Shown piece by piece: positions 36,917 through 49,217 of a stretch of DNA of 64,000 nt (positions are counted from its first letter, which is position 1; each line of letters begins with the position of its first letter). Below the pieces are notes generated by a model. The model did no database searches. It was not told the origin of the DNA and saw nothing but the letters and a program-made list of their open reading frames with translations. The position numbers and the translations under genes were made by a program. The stretch is taken from contig NW_026645842.1 in NCBI RefSeq assembly GCF_949987535.1, positions 62,001 to 126,000 on the forward strand. The letters run 5' to 3'. This DNA is from Balaenoptera acutorostrata (Eukaryota; Chordata; Mammalia; Artiodactyla; Balaenopteridae).

Positions 36917-38664
36917 TGAAATCTGTTTCCTGCAATTCTGCCTTGCTTTCAAAGCCTCTTCGTTGCCTTCCCTTAATATATTTGTGGACGCGAGGTATCA
37001 TTTAAAACTCTGCAGGTTTGTGAATTGCAGGGCCCCTGAGCTCCATTTTTCAACTCGCTTTTTTGGGAGCTGGCCGCAAAAGCGCAGGATTGCTTCAGGC
37101 CCTCTTCTGGTTCTGGGGGGCAGGCTGAGCTTGTGCTTAATTCTTCTTCCTGATGGGAAAATAGAGTGACCTGTGCCTGTCCCAACACCTAGAGCTAGTC
37201 TCTCATTGGTTCCCCCTCTTCCCGTTCATCCTCAGGACAAATTGCAACCTGTACGGAACAGGAGGTTAAAGGTGCTGATTCTCCAAGGAGGGAGATGGCT
37301 AGTAAATCGGCTGGAATGGCGAACCCGAACCAAGGAGATGAGAAATGAGGTGCGTTTTAGAAACCTTTCCCGATCACACGGTGTACCATCTTCTGGGTTT
37401 CTCATGCCTGTTTTCGACGTAGGAAGATGCCCTTGAACCTGGAGATTTGGGACCCATGGGATGGGTACCATGCAGTATTACTTGAAAGGGTCTGCGTTGG
37501 CTCACCCAACCTCACCGAACCTCTCAGCCCCAAGAGTGTCCACCCTTATGTCTCAATCAGCTGTGGGTCTAGATATGGTCAATCCAGGTTGCATCACAGC
37601 CCCTGAACGAATTTTGGAAGAATTTCTCTCTCTTTCACTGTCTTTGTTTCACGGGTTTTGAAAAGTAATTTATTTGTATAATGGGGTTTAGCTGCTTTTC
37701 ACGGCTGTGTTTATGCCGCTTTACACCCCCTTGACTCACTTACGGAGAGATATCAATACATAGGTTTGAAGATTCTAACTAGTCAGATATATTCTTGTGC
37801 GGTGAATAGGGGGTGTTGAGTCCAGTTCACTGAAAAAGGAATACGTCTTGTCTCTTACATATTGGGTTTATGGAACGGTATCGGAGCTAATTTGAAACCC
37901 TTGTTTTATGCATCACCCCACCTCACCTTTCCCGTTCAGCAGCCATAGTGTGTTTCCTAAACGTGTGACTCTGTTCTGTTTTGTAATTCAGTTCAAGTGT
38001 AGCGGTTTTTGCATTCCCTCTCGAAGTGATATCTTATGATAAGTGTCTTTTTCTGTGTGACTTATTTCACTTAGAATCGTCGTACCTAAATACACTCATC
38101 GTGCTGCTACTAGCCTTATGACGTTGATTTCATGGCTGAGTGATATTCCATTGTACATGAGGACCACAACTTCTTTATCCATTTTTCTCTTTCCTAGGAT
38201 ATTTAAGGTGTAATGAAGTGGGGGTTCTTGTCAACAGAGCAGCCCTAAACTTTGGGGTGCCTCTGTCTTGCTGATTTTTAGTTTTCCCAATTTATACGCC
38301 CATGAGTGGAAGTGCCCTATGCTCTCCAAGCTGTGTTTTTTAGATGTTTCAGAACACACCGTACACTTCTCCAGAGTGGCTGTTGGCAATTTACATCCCA
38401 CCCATCAGCGTAGCAAGGCTCCCATTTCTCCATGGCCGGTCCTGCATTTCTGGTTTGGACACGTTTTTCCCCATGGCCCTTTTGCCCGCTGGGAAGCGAG
38501 ACTTCTTTGGAGCGCTGATTGGCCTTTCCAGGTTGCTTGGTTGGCCAAAAAGGGCGTATGCGTTTTTTCCTGAATAAAACGCATACGCCCTTTTTGGCCA
38601 AGGGCATCATTGTCCACGTTTTGCCGCTTTTCATGTGCTTTCAAGGCGATTCGAATCTACCTCC
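36917..38664 (+). repeat. Satellite monomer 22 (type B, 1,748 bp, chimeric)
   Basis: The first part follows monomer 17 (GACGCGAGG, CCCGAACCAAGG, CGTTTTAGAA). From about 37389 on it follows monomers 12 and 20 (ATTCTAAC, AATACGTCT, TTTGCATT, AATACACTC, 11-bp deletion). TGCCTCTGTC near 38259 is shared with monomer 24. Confidence 0.97.
38541..38601. mobile_element. Mariner-type palindrome with 11-bp central deletion
   Basis: Third copy of the same deletion junction, carried on the 12/20 haplotype half of a chimeric unit. Confidence 0.92.
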
Positions 38665-40423
38665 TGAAATCTGTTTCCTGCAATTCTGCCTTGCTTTCAA
38701 AGCCTCTTCGTTGCCTTCCCTTAATATATTCGTGGACGAGAGGTATCATTTAAAACTCTGCAGGTTTGTGAATTGCAGGGCCCCTGAGCTCCATTTTTCA
38801 ACTCGCTTTTTTGGGAGCTGGCCGCAAAAGCGCAGGATTGCTTCAGGCCCTCTTCTGGTTCTGGGGGGCAGGCTGAGCTTGTGCTTAATTCTTCTTCCTG
38901 ATGGGAAAATAGAGTGACCTGTGCCTGTCCCAACACCTAGAGCTAGTCTCTCATTGATTCCCCCTCTTCCCGTTCATCCTCAGGACAAATTGCAACCTGT
39001 ACGGAACAGGAGGTTAAAGGTGCTGATTCTCCAAGGAGGGAGATGGCTAGTAAATCGGCTGGAATGGCGAACCCGAGCCAAGGAGATGAGAAATGAGGTG
39101 CGTTTCAGAAACCTTTCCCGATCACACGGTGTACCATCTTCTGGGTTTCTCATGCCTGTTTTCGATGTAGGAAGATGCCCTTGAACCTGGAGATTTGGGA
39201 CCCATGGGATGTGTACCATGCAGTATTACTTGAAAGGGTCTGCGTTGGCTCACCCAACCTCACCGAACCTCTCAGCCCCAAGAGTGTCCAGCCTTATGTC
39301 TCAATCAGCTGTGGGTCTAGATATGGTCAATCCAGGTTGCATCACAGCCCCTGAACGAATTTTGGAAGAATTTCTCTCTCTTTCACTGTCTTTGTTTCAC
39401 GGGTTTTGAAAAGTAATTTATTTTTATAATGGGGTTTAGCTGCTTTTCACGGCTGTGTTTATGCCGCTTTACACCCCCTTGACTCACTTACAGAGAGATA
39501 TCAATACATAGGTTTGAAGATTCTTACTAGTCAGATATATTCTTGTGCGGTGAATAGTGGGTGTTGAGTCCAGTTCACTGAGCAAGGAATAGGACTTGTC
39601 TCTTACATATTGGGTTTATGGAACGGTATCTGAGCTAATTTGAAACCCTTGTTTTATGCATCACCCCACCTCACCTTTCCCGTTCAGCAGCCATAGTGTG
39701 TTTCCTAAACGTGTGACTCTGTTCTGTTTTGTAATTCAGTTCAAGTGTAGCGGTTTTTACATTCCCTCTCTAAGTGATATCTTATGATAAGTGTCTTTTT
39801 CTGTGTGACTTATTTCACTTAGAATCGTCGTACCTAAATCCACTCATCGTGCTGCTACTAGCCTTATGACGTGGATTTCATGGCTGAGTGATATTCCATT
39901 GTACATGAGGACCACAACTTCTTTATCCATTTTTCTCTTTCCTAGGATATTTAAGGTGTAATGAAGTGGGGGTTCTTGTCAACAGAGCAGCCCTAAACTT
40001 TGGGGTGCCTGTGTCTTGCTGATTTTTAGTTTTCCCAATTTATACGCCCATGAGTGGAAGTGCCCTATGCTCTCCAAGCTGTGTTTTTTAGATGTTTCAG
40101 AACACACCGTACACTTCTCCAGAGTGGCTGTTGGCAATTTACATCCCACCCATCAGCGTAGCAAGGCTCCCATTTCTCCATGGCCAGTCCTGCATTTCTG
40201 GTTTGGACACGTTTTTCCCCATGGCCCTTTTGCCCGCTGGGAAGCGAGACTTCTTTGGAGCGCTGATTGGCCTTTCCAGGTTGCTTGGTTGGCCAAAAAG
40301 GGCGTATGCGTTTTTTCCTGAATATATTCAGGAAAAAACGCATACGCCCTTTTTGGCCAAGGGCATCATTGTCCACGTTTTGCCGCTTTTCATGTGCTTT
40401 CAAGGCGATTCGAATCTACCTCC
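38665..40423 (+). repeat. Satellite monomer 23 (type B)
   Basis: The first half is of the 13-16 family (KpnI lost). The second half differs: AATAGTGGGTG, ACTGAGCAAGG, AGGACTTG and GACGTGGATTTC. GGCCAGTCC near 40184 is private. The palindrome at 40289-40360 is intact. Confidence 0.97.
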
Positions 40424-42181
40424 TGAAATCTGTTTCCTGCAATTCTGCCTTGCTTTCAAAGCCTCTTCGTTGCCTTCCCTTAATATATTCGTGGACGAGA
40501 GGTATCATTTAAAACTCTGCAGGTTTGTGAATTGCAGGGCCCCTGAGCTCCATTTTTCAACTCGCTTTTTTGGGAGCTGGCCGCAAAAGCGCAGGATTGC
40601 TTCAGGCCCTCTTCTGGTTCTGGGGGGCAGGCTGAGCTTGTGCTTAATTCTTCTTCCTGATGGGAAAATAGAGTGACCTGTGCCTGTCCCAACACCTAGA
40701 GCTAGTCTCTCATTGATTCCCCCTCTTCCCGTTCATCCTCAGGACAAATTGCAACCTGTACGGAACAGGAGGTTAAAGGTGCTGATTCTCCAAGGAGGGA
40801 GATGGCTAGTAAATCGGCTGGAATGGCGAACCCGAGCCAAGGAGATGAGAAATGAGGTGCGTTTCAGAAACCTTTCCCGATCACACGGTGTACCATCTTC
40901 TGGGTTTCTCATGCCTGTTTTCGACGTAGGAAGATGCCCTTGAACCTGGAGATTTGGGACCCATGGGATGGGTACCATGCAGTATTACTTGAAAGGGTCT
41001 GCGTTGGCTCACCCAACCTCACCGAACCTCTCAGCCCCAAGAGTGTCCAGCCTTATGTCTCAATCAGCTGTGGGTCTAGATATGGTCAATCCAGATTGCA
41101 TCACAGCCACTGAACGAATTTTGTAAGAATTTCTCTCTCTTTCACTGTCTTTGTTTCACGGGTTTTGAAAAGTAATTTATTTGTATAATGGGGTTTAGCT
41201 GCTTTTCACGGCTGTGTTTATGCCGCTTTACACCCCCTTGACTCACTTACGGAGAGATATCAATACATAGGTTCGAAGATTCTTACTAGTCAGATATATT
41301 CTTGTGCGGTGAATAGGGGGTGTTGAGTCCAGTTCACTGAAAAAGAATAGGTCTTGTCTCTTACATATTGGGTTTATGGAACGGTATCGGAGCTAATTTG
41401 AAACCCTTGTTTTATGCATCACCCCACCTCACCTTTCCCGTTCAGCAGCCATAGTGTGTTTCCTAAACGTGTGACTCTGTTCTGTTTTGTAATTCAGTTC
41501 AAGTGTAGCGGTTTTTACATTCCCTCTCTAAGTGATATCTTATGATAAGTGTCTTTTTCTGTGTGACTTATTTCACTTAGAATCGTCGTACCTAAATCCA
41601 CTCATCGTGCTGCTACTAGCCTTATGACGTGGATTTCATGGCTGAGTGATATTCCATTGTACATGAGGACCACAACTTCTTTATCCATTTTTCTCTTTCC
41701 TAGGATATTTAAGGTGTAATGAAGTGGGGGTTCTTGTCAACAGAGCAGCCCTAAACTTTGGGGTGCCTCTGTCTTGCTGATTTTTAGGTTTCCCAATTTA
41801 TACGCCCATGAGTGGAAGTGCCCTATGCTCTCCAAGCTGTGTTTTTTAGATGTTTCAGAACACACCGTACACTTCTCCAGAGTGGCTGTTGGCAATTTAC
41901 ATCCCACCCATCAGCGTAGCAAGGCTCCCATTTCTCCATGGCCGGTCCTGCATTTCTGGTTTGGACACTTTTTTCCGCATGGCCCTTTTGCCCGCTGGGA
42001 AGCGAGACTTCTTTGGAGCGCTGATTGGCCTTTCCAGGTTGCTTGGTTGGCCAAAAAGGGCGTATGCGTTTTTTCCTGAATATATTCAGGAAAAAACGCA
42101 TACGCCCTTTTTGGCCAAGGGCATCATTGTCCACGTTTTGCCGCTTTTCATGTGCTTTCAAGGCGATTCGAATCTACCTCC
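40424..42181 (+). repeat. Satellite monomer 24 (type A, 1,758 bp)
   Basis: Has a 1-bp deletion near 41345 (AAAAAGAATAG for AAAAAGGAATAG). CCAGATTGC, AGCCACTGAAC, TTTTGTAAG and GGTTCGAAG are shared only with monomer 27. The palindrome at 42047-42118 is intact. Confidence 0.97.
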
Positions 42182-43940
42182 TGAAATCTGTTTCCTGCAA
42201 TTCTGCCTTGCTTTCAAAGCCTCTTCGTTGCCTTCCCTTAATATATTTGTGGACGAGAGGTATCATTTAAAACTCTGCAGGTTTGTGAATTGCAGGGCCC
42301 CTGAGCTCCATTTTTCAACTCGCTTTTTTGGGAGCTGGCCGCAAAAGCGCAGGATTGCTTCAGGCCCTCTTCTGGTTCTGGGGGGCAGGCTGAGCTTGTG
42401 CTTAATTCTTCTTCCTGATGGGAAAATAGAGTGACCTGTGCCTGTCCCAACACCTAGAGCTAGTCTCTCATTGGTTCCCCCTCTTCCCGTTCATCCTCAG
42501 GACAAATTGCAACCTGTACGGAACAGGAGGTTAAAGGTGCTGATTCTCCAAGGAGGGAGATGGCTAGTAAATCGGCTGGAATGGCGAACCCGAGCCAAGG
42601 AGATGAGAAATGAGGTGCGTTTCAGAAACCTTTCCCGATCACACGGTGTACCATCTTCTGGGTTTCTCATGCCTGTTTTCGACGTAGGAAGATGCCCTTG
42701 AACCTGGAGATTTGGGACCCATGGGATGGGTACCATGCAGTATTACTTGAAAGGGTCTGCGTTGGCTCACCCAACCTCACCGAACCTCTCAGCCCCAAGA
42801 GTGTCCACCCTTATGTCTCAATCAGCTGTGGGTCTAGATATGGTCAATCCAGGTTGCATCACAGCCCCTGAACGAATTTTGGAAGAATTTCTCTCTCTTT
42901 CACTGTCTTTGTTTCACGGGTTTTGAAAAGTAATTTATTTGTATAATGGGGTTTAGCTGCTTTTCACGGCTGTGTTTATGCCGCTTTACACCCCCTTGAC
43001 TCACTTACGGAGAGATATCAATACATAGGTTTGAAGATTCTTACTAGTCAGATATATTCTTGTGCGGTGAATAGGGGGTGTTGAGTCCAGTTCACTGAAA
43101 AAGGAATAGGTCTTGTCTCTTACATATTGGGTTTATGGAACGGTATCTGAGCTAATTTGAAACCCTTGTTTTATGCATCACCCCACCTCACCTTTCCCGT
43201 TCAGCAGCCATAGTGTGTTTCCTAAACGTGTGACTCTGTTCTGTTTTGTAATTCAGTTCAAGTGTAGCGGTTTTTACATTCCCTCTCGAAGTGATATCTT
43301 ATGATAAGTGTCTTTTTCTGTGTGACTTATTTCACTTAGAATCCTCGTACCTAAATCCACTCATCGTGCTGCTACTAGCCTTATGACGTTGATTTCATGG
43401 CTGAGTGATATTCCATTGTACATGAGGACCACAACTTCTTTATCCATTTTTCTCTTTCCTAGGATATTTAAGGTGTAATGAAGTGGGGGTTCTTGTCAAC
43501 AGAGCAGCCCTAAACTTTGGGGTGCCTGTGTCTTGCTGATTTTTAGTTTTCCCAATTTATACGCCCATGAGTGGAAGTGCCCTATGCTCTCCAAGCTGTG
43601 TTTTTTAGATGTTTCAGAACACACCGTACACTTCTCCAGAGTGGCTGTTGGCAATTTACATCCCACCCATCAGCGTAGCAAGGCTCCCATTTCTCCATGG
43701 CCGGTCCTGCATTTCTGGTTTGGACACTTTTTTCCGCATGGCCCTTTTGCCCGCTGGGAAGCAAGACTTCTTTGGAGCGCTGATTGGCCTTTCCAGGTTG
43801 CTTGGTTGGCCAAAAAGGGCGTATGCGTTTTTTCCTGAATATATTCAGGAAAAAACGCATACGCCCTTTTTGGCCAAGGGCATCATTGTCCACGTTTTGC
43901 CGCTTTTCATGTGCTTTCAAGGCGATTCGAATCTACCTCC
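42182..43940 (+). repeat. Satellite monomer 25 (type A)
   Basis: Shares CGTTTCAGAA and GAAGCAAGAC (the latter only with monomer 26). The palindrome at 43806-43877 is intact. Confidence 0.97.
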
Positions 43941-45699
43941 TGAAATCTGTTTCCTGCAATTCTGCCTTGCTTTCAAAGCCTCTTCGTTGCCTTCCCTTAA
44001 TATATTTGTGGACGAGAGGTATCATTTAAAACTCTGCAGGTTTGTGAATTGCAGGGCCCCTGAGCTCCATTTTTCAACTCGCTTTTTTGGGAGCTGGCCG
44101 CAAAAGCGCAGGATTGCTTCAGGCCCTCTTCTGGTTCTGGGGGGCAGGCTGAGCTTGTGCTTAATTCTTCTTCCTGATGGGAAAATAGAGTGACCTGTGC
44201 CTGTCCCAACACCTAGAGCTAGTCTCTCATTGGTTCCCCCTCTTCCCGTTCATCCTCAGGACAAATTGCAACCTGTACGGAACAGGAGGTTAAAGGTGCT
44301 GATTCTCCAAGGAGGGAGATGGCTAGTAAATCGGCTGGAATGGCGAACCCGAGCCAAGGAGATGAGAAATGAGGTGCGTTTCAGAAACCTTTCCCGATCA
44401 CACGGTGTACCATCTTCTGGGTTTCTCATGCCTGTTTTCGACGTAGGAAGATGCCCTTGAACCTGGAGATTTGGGACCCATGGGATGGGTACCATGCAGT
44501 ATTACTTGAAAGGGTCTGCGTTGGCTCACCCAACCTCACCGAACCTCTCAGCCCCAAGAGTGTCCACCCTTATGTCTCAATCAGCTGTGGGTCTAGATAT
44601 GGTCAATCCAGGTTGCATCACAGCCCCTGAACGAATTTTGGAAGAATTTCTCTCTCTTTCACTGTCTTTGTTTCACGGGTTTTGAAAAGTAATTTATTTG
44701 TATAATGGGGTTTAGCTGCTTTTCACGGCTGTGTTTATGCCGCTTTACACCCCCTTGACTCACTTACGGAGAGATATCAATACATAGGTTTGAAGATTCT
44801 TACTAGTCAGATATATTCTTGTGCGGTGAATAGGGGGTGTTGAGTCCAGTTCACTGAAAAAGGAATAGGTCTTGTCTCTTACATATTGGGTTTATGGAAC
44901 GGTATCTGAGCTAATTTGAAACCCTTGTTTTATGCATCACCCCACCTCACCTTTCCCGTTCAGCAGCCATAGTGTGTTTCCTAAACGTGTGACTCTGTTC
45001 TGTTTTGTAATTCAGTTCAAGTGTAGCGGTTTTTACATTCCCTCTCGAAGTGATATCTTATGATAAGTGTCTTTTTCTGTGTGACTTATTTCACTTAGAA
45101 TCGTCGTACCTAAATCCACTCATCGTGCTGCTACTAGCCTTATGACGTTGATTTCATGGCTGAGTGATATTCCATTGTACATGAGGACCACAACTTCTTT
45201 ATCCATTTTTCTCTTTCCTAGGATATTTAAGGTGTAATGAAGTGGGGGTTCTTGTCAACAGAGCAGCCCTAAACTTTGGGGTGCCTGTGTCTTGCTGATT
45301 TTTAGTTTTCCCAATTTATACGCCCATGAGTGGAAGTGCCCTATGCTCTCCAAGCTGTGTTTTTTAGATGTTTCAGAACACACCGTACACTTCTCCAGAG
45401 TGGCTGTTGGCAATTTACATCCCACCCATCAGCGTAGCAAGGCTCCCATTTCTCCATGGCCGGTCCTGCATTTCTGGTTTGGACACTTTTTTCCGCATGG
45501 CCCTTTTGCCCGCTGGGAAGCAAGACTTCTTTGGAGCGCTGATTGGCCTTTCCAGGTTGCTTGGTTGGCCAAAAAGGGCGTATGCGTTTTTTCCTGAATA
45601 TATTCAGGAAAAAACGCATACGCCCTTTTTGGCCAAGGGCATCATTGTCCACGTTTTGCCGCTTTTCATGTGCTTTCAAGGCGATTCGAATCTACCTCC
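43941..45699 (+). repeat. Satellite monomer 26 (type A; near twin of 25)
   Basis: Almost the same as monomer 25, including GAAGCAAGAC near 45518; AATCGTCG versus AATCCTCG is one of the few differences. The palindrome at 45565-45636 is intact. Confidence 0.97.
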
Positions 45700-47458
45700 T
45701 GAAATCTGTTTCCTGCAATTCTGCCTTGCTTTCAAAGCCTCTTCGTTGCCTTCCCTTAATATATTTGTGGACGAGAGGTATCATTTAAAACTCTGCAGGT
45801 TTGTGAATTGCAGGGCCCCTGAGCTCCATTTTTCAACTCGCTTTTTTGGGAGCTGGCCGCAAAAGCGCAGGATTGCTTCAGGCCCTCTTCTGGTTCTGGG
45901 GGGCAGGCTGAGCTTGTGCTTAATTCTTCTTCCTGATGGGAAAATAGAGTGACCTGTGCCTGTCCCAACACCTAGAGCTAGTCTCTCATTGGTTCCCCCT
46001 CTTCCCGTTCATCCTCAGGACAAATTGCAACCTGTACGGAACAGGAGGTTAAAGGTGCTGATTCTCCAAGGAGGGAGATGGCTAGTAAATTGGCTGGAAT
46101 GGCGAACCCGAGCAAAGGAGATGAGAAATGAGGTGCGTTTTAGAAACCTTTCCCGATCACACGGTGTACCATCTTCTGGGTTTCTCATGCCTGTTTTCGA
46201 CGTAGGAAGATGCCCTTGAACCTGGAGATTTGGGACCCATGGGATGGGTACCATGCAGTATTACTTGAAAGGGTCTGCGTTGGCTCACCCAACCTCACCG
46301 AACCTCTCAGCCCCAAGAGTGTCCAGCCTTATGTCTCAATCAGCTGTGGGTCTAGATATGGTCAATCCAGATTGCATCACAGCCACTGAACGAATTTTGT
46401 AAGAATTTCTCTCTCTTTCACTGTCTTTGTTTCACGGGTTTTGAAAAGTAATTTATTTGTATAATGGGGTTTAGCTGCTTTTCACGGCTGTGTTTATGCC
46501 GCTTTACACCCCCTTGACTCACTTACGGAGAGATATCAATACATAGGTTCGAAGATTCTTACTAGTCAGATATATTCTTGTGCGGTGAATAGGGGGTGTT
46601 GAGTCCAGTTCACTGAAAAAGGAATAGGTCTTGTCTCTTACATATTGGGTTTATGGAACGGTATCGGAGCTAATTTGAAACCCTTGTTTTATGCATCACC
46701 CCACCTCACCTTTCCCGTTCAGCAGCCATAGTGTGTTTCCTAAACGTTTGACTCTGTTCTGTTTTGTAATTCAGTTCAAGTGTAGCGGTTTTTACATTCC
46801 CTCTCGAAGTGATATCTTATGATAAGTGTCTTTTTCTGTGTGACTTATTTCACTTAGAATCGTCGTACCTAAATCCACTCATCGTGCTGCTACTAGCCTT
46901 ATGACGTGGATTTCATGGCTGAGTGATATTCCATTGTACATGAGGACCACAACTTCTTTATCCATTTTTCTCTTTCCTAGGATATTTAAGGTGTAATGAA
47001 GTGGGGGTTCTTGTCAACAGAGCAGCCCTAAACTTTGGGGTGCCTGTGTCTTGCTGATTTTTAGTTTTCCCAATTTATACGCCCATGAGTGGAAGTGCCC
47101 TATGCTCTCCAAGCTGTGTTTTTTAGATGTTTCAGAACACACCGTACACTTCTCCAGAGTGGCTGTTGGCAATTTACATCCCACCCATCAGCGTAGCAAG
47201 GCTCCCATTTCTCCATGGCCGGTCCTGCATTTCTGGTTTGGACACGTTTTTCCCCATGGCCCTTTTGCCCGCTGGGAAGCGAGACTTCTTTGGAGCGCTG
47301 ATTGGCCTTTCCAGGTTGCTTGGTTGGCCAAAAAGGGCGTATGCGTTTTTTCCTGAATATATTCAGGAAAAAACGCATACGCCCTTTTTGGCCAAGGGCA
47401 TCATTGTCCACGTTTTGCCGCTTTTCATGTGCTTTCAAGGCGATTCGAATCTACCTCC
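45700..47458 (+). repeat. Satellite monomer 27 (type B)
   Basis: Shares the rare mid-unit set of monomer 24 (CCAGATTGC, AGCCACTGAAC, TTTTGTAAG, GGTTCGAAG) but without its 1-bp deletion. AAATTGGCTGG and ACGTTTGAC are private. The palindrome at 47324-47395 is intact. Confidence 0.97.
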
Positions 47459-49217
47459 TGAAATCTGTTTCCTGCAATTCTGCCTTGCTTTCAAAGCCTC
47501 TTCGTTGCCTTCCCTTAATATATTTGTGGACGAGAGGTATCATTTAAAACTCTGCAGGTTTGTGAATTGCAGGGCCCCTGAGCTCCATTTTTCAACTCGC
47601 TTTTTTGGGAGCTGGCCGCAAAAGCGCAGGATTGCTTCAGGCCCTCTTCTGGTTCTGGGGGGCAGGCTGAGCTTGTGCTTAATTCTTCTTCCTGATGGGA
47701 AAATAGAGTGACCTGTGCCTGTCCCAACACCTAGAGCTAGTCTCTCATTGGTTCCCCCTCTTCCCGTTCATCCTCAGGACAAATTGCAACCTGTACGGAA
47801 CAGGAGGTTAAAGGTGCTGATTCTCCAAGGAGGGAGATGGCTAGTAAATCGGCTGGAATGGCGAACCCGAGCAATGGAGATGAGAAATGAGGTGCGTTTT
47901 AGAAACCTTTCCCGATCACACGGTGTACCATCTTCTGGGTTTCTCATGCCTGTTTTCGATGTAGGAAGATGCCCTTGAACCTGGAGATTTGGGACCCATG
48001 GGATGGGTACCATGCAGTATTACTTGAAAGGGTCTGCGTTGGCTCACCCAACCTCACCGAACCTCTCAGCCCCAAGAGTGTCCACCCTTATGTCTCAATC
48101 AGCTGTGGGTCTAGATATGGTCAATCCAGGTTGCATCACAGCCCCTGAACGAATTTTGGAAGAATTTCTCTCTCTTTCACTGTCTTTGTTTCACGGGTTT
48201 GGAAAAGTAATTTATTTGTATAATGGGGTTTAGCTGCTTTTCACGGCTGTGTTTATGCCGCTTTACACCCCCTTGACTCACTTACGGAGAGATATCAATA
48301 CATAGGTTTGAAGATTCTTACTAGTCAGATATATTCTTGTGCGGTGAATAGGGGGTGTTGAGTCCAGTTCACTGAAAAAGGAATAGGTCTTGTCTCTTAC
48401 ATATTGGGTTTATGGAACGGTATCTGAGCTAATTTGAAACCCTTGTTTTATGCATCACCCCACCTCACCTTTCCCGTTCAGCAGCCATAGTGTGTTTCCT
48501 AAACGTGTGACTCTGTCCTGTTTTGTAATTCAGTTCAAGTGTAGCGGTTTTTACATTCCCTCTCGAAGTGATATCTTATGATAAGTGTCTTTTTCTGTGT
48601 GACTTATTTCACTTAGAATCGTCGTACCTAAATCCACTCATCGTGCTGCTACTAGCCTTATGACGTTGATTTCATGGCTGAGTGATATTCCATTGTACAT
48701 GAGGACCACAACTTCTTTATCCATTTTTCTCTTTCCTAGGATATTTAAGGTGTAATGAAGTGGGGGTTCTTGTCAACAGAGCAGCCCTAAACTTTGGGGT
48801 GCCTGTGTCTTGCTGATTTTTAGTTTTCCCAATTTATACGCCCATGAGTGGAAGTGCCCTATGCTCTCCAAGCTGTGTTTTTTAGATGTTTCAGAACACA
48901 CCGTACACTTCTCCAGAGTGGCTGTTGGCAATTTACATCCCACCCATCAGCGTAGCAAGGCTCCCATTTCTCCATGGCCGGTCCTGCATTTCTGGTTTGG
49001 ACACTTTTTTCCGCATGGCCCTTTTGCCCGCTGGGAAGCGAGACTTCTTTGGAGCGCTGATTGGCCTTTCCAGGTTGCTTGGTTGGCCAAAAAGGGCGTA
49101 TGCGTTTTTTCCTGAATATATTCAGGAAAAAACGCATACGCCCTTTTTGGCCAAGGGCATCATTGTCCACGTTTTGCCGCTTTTCATGTGCTTTCAAGGC
49201 GATTTGAATCTACCTCC
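47459..49217 (+). repeat. Satellite monomer 28 (type A)
   Basis: Has GAGCAATGG, CGATGTAGG, CTGTCCTG (private) and GGGTTTGGAAAAG (about 48195), the last shared only with monomer 30. The palindrome at 49083-49154 is intact; GATTTGAATC follows it. Confidence 0.97.
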
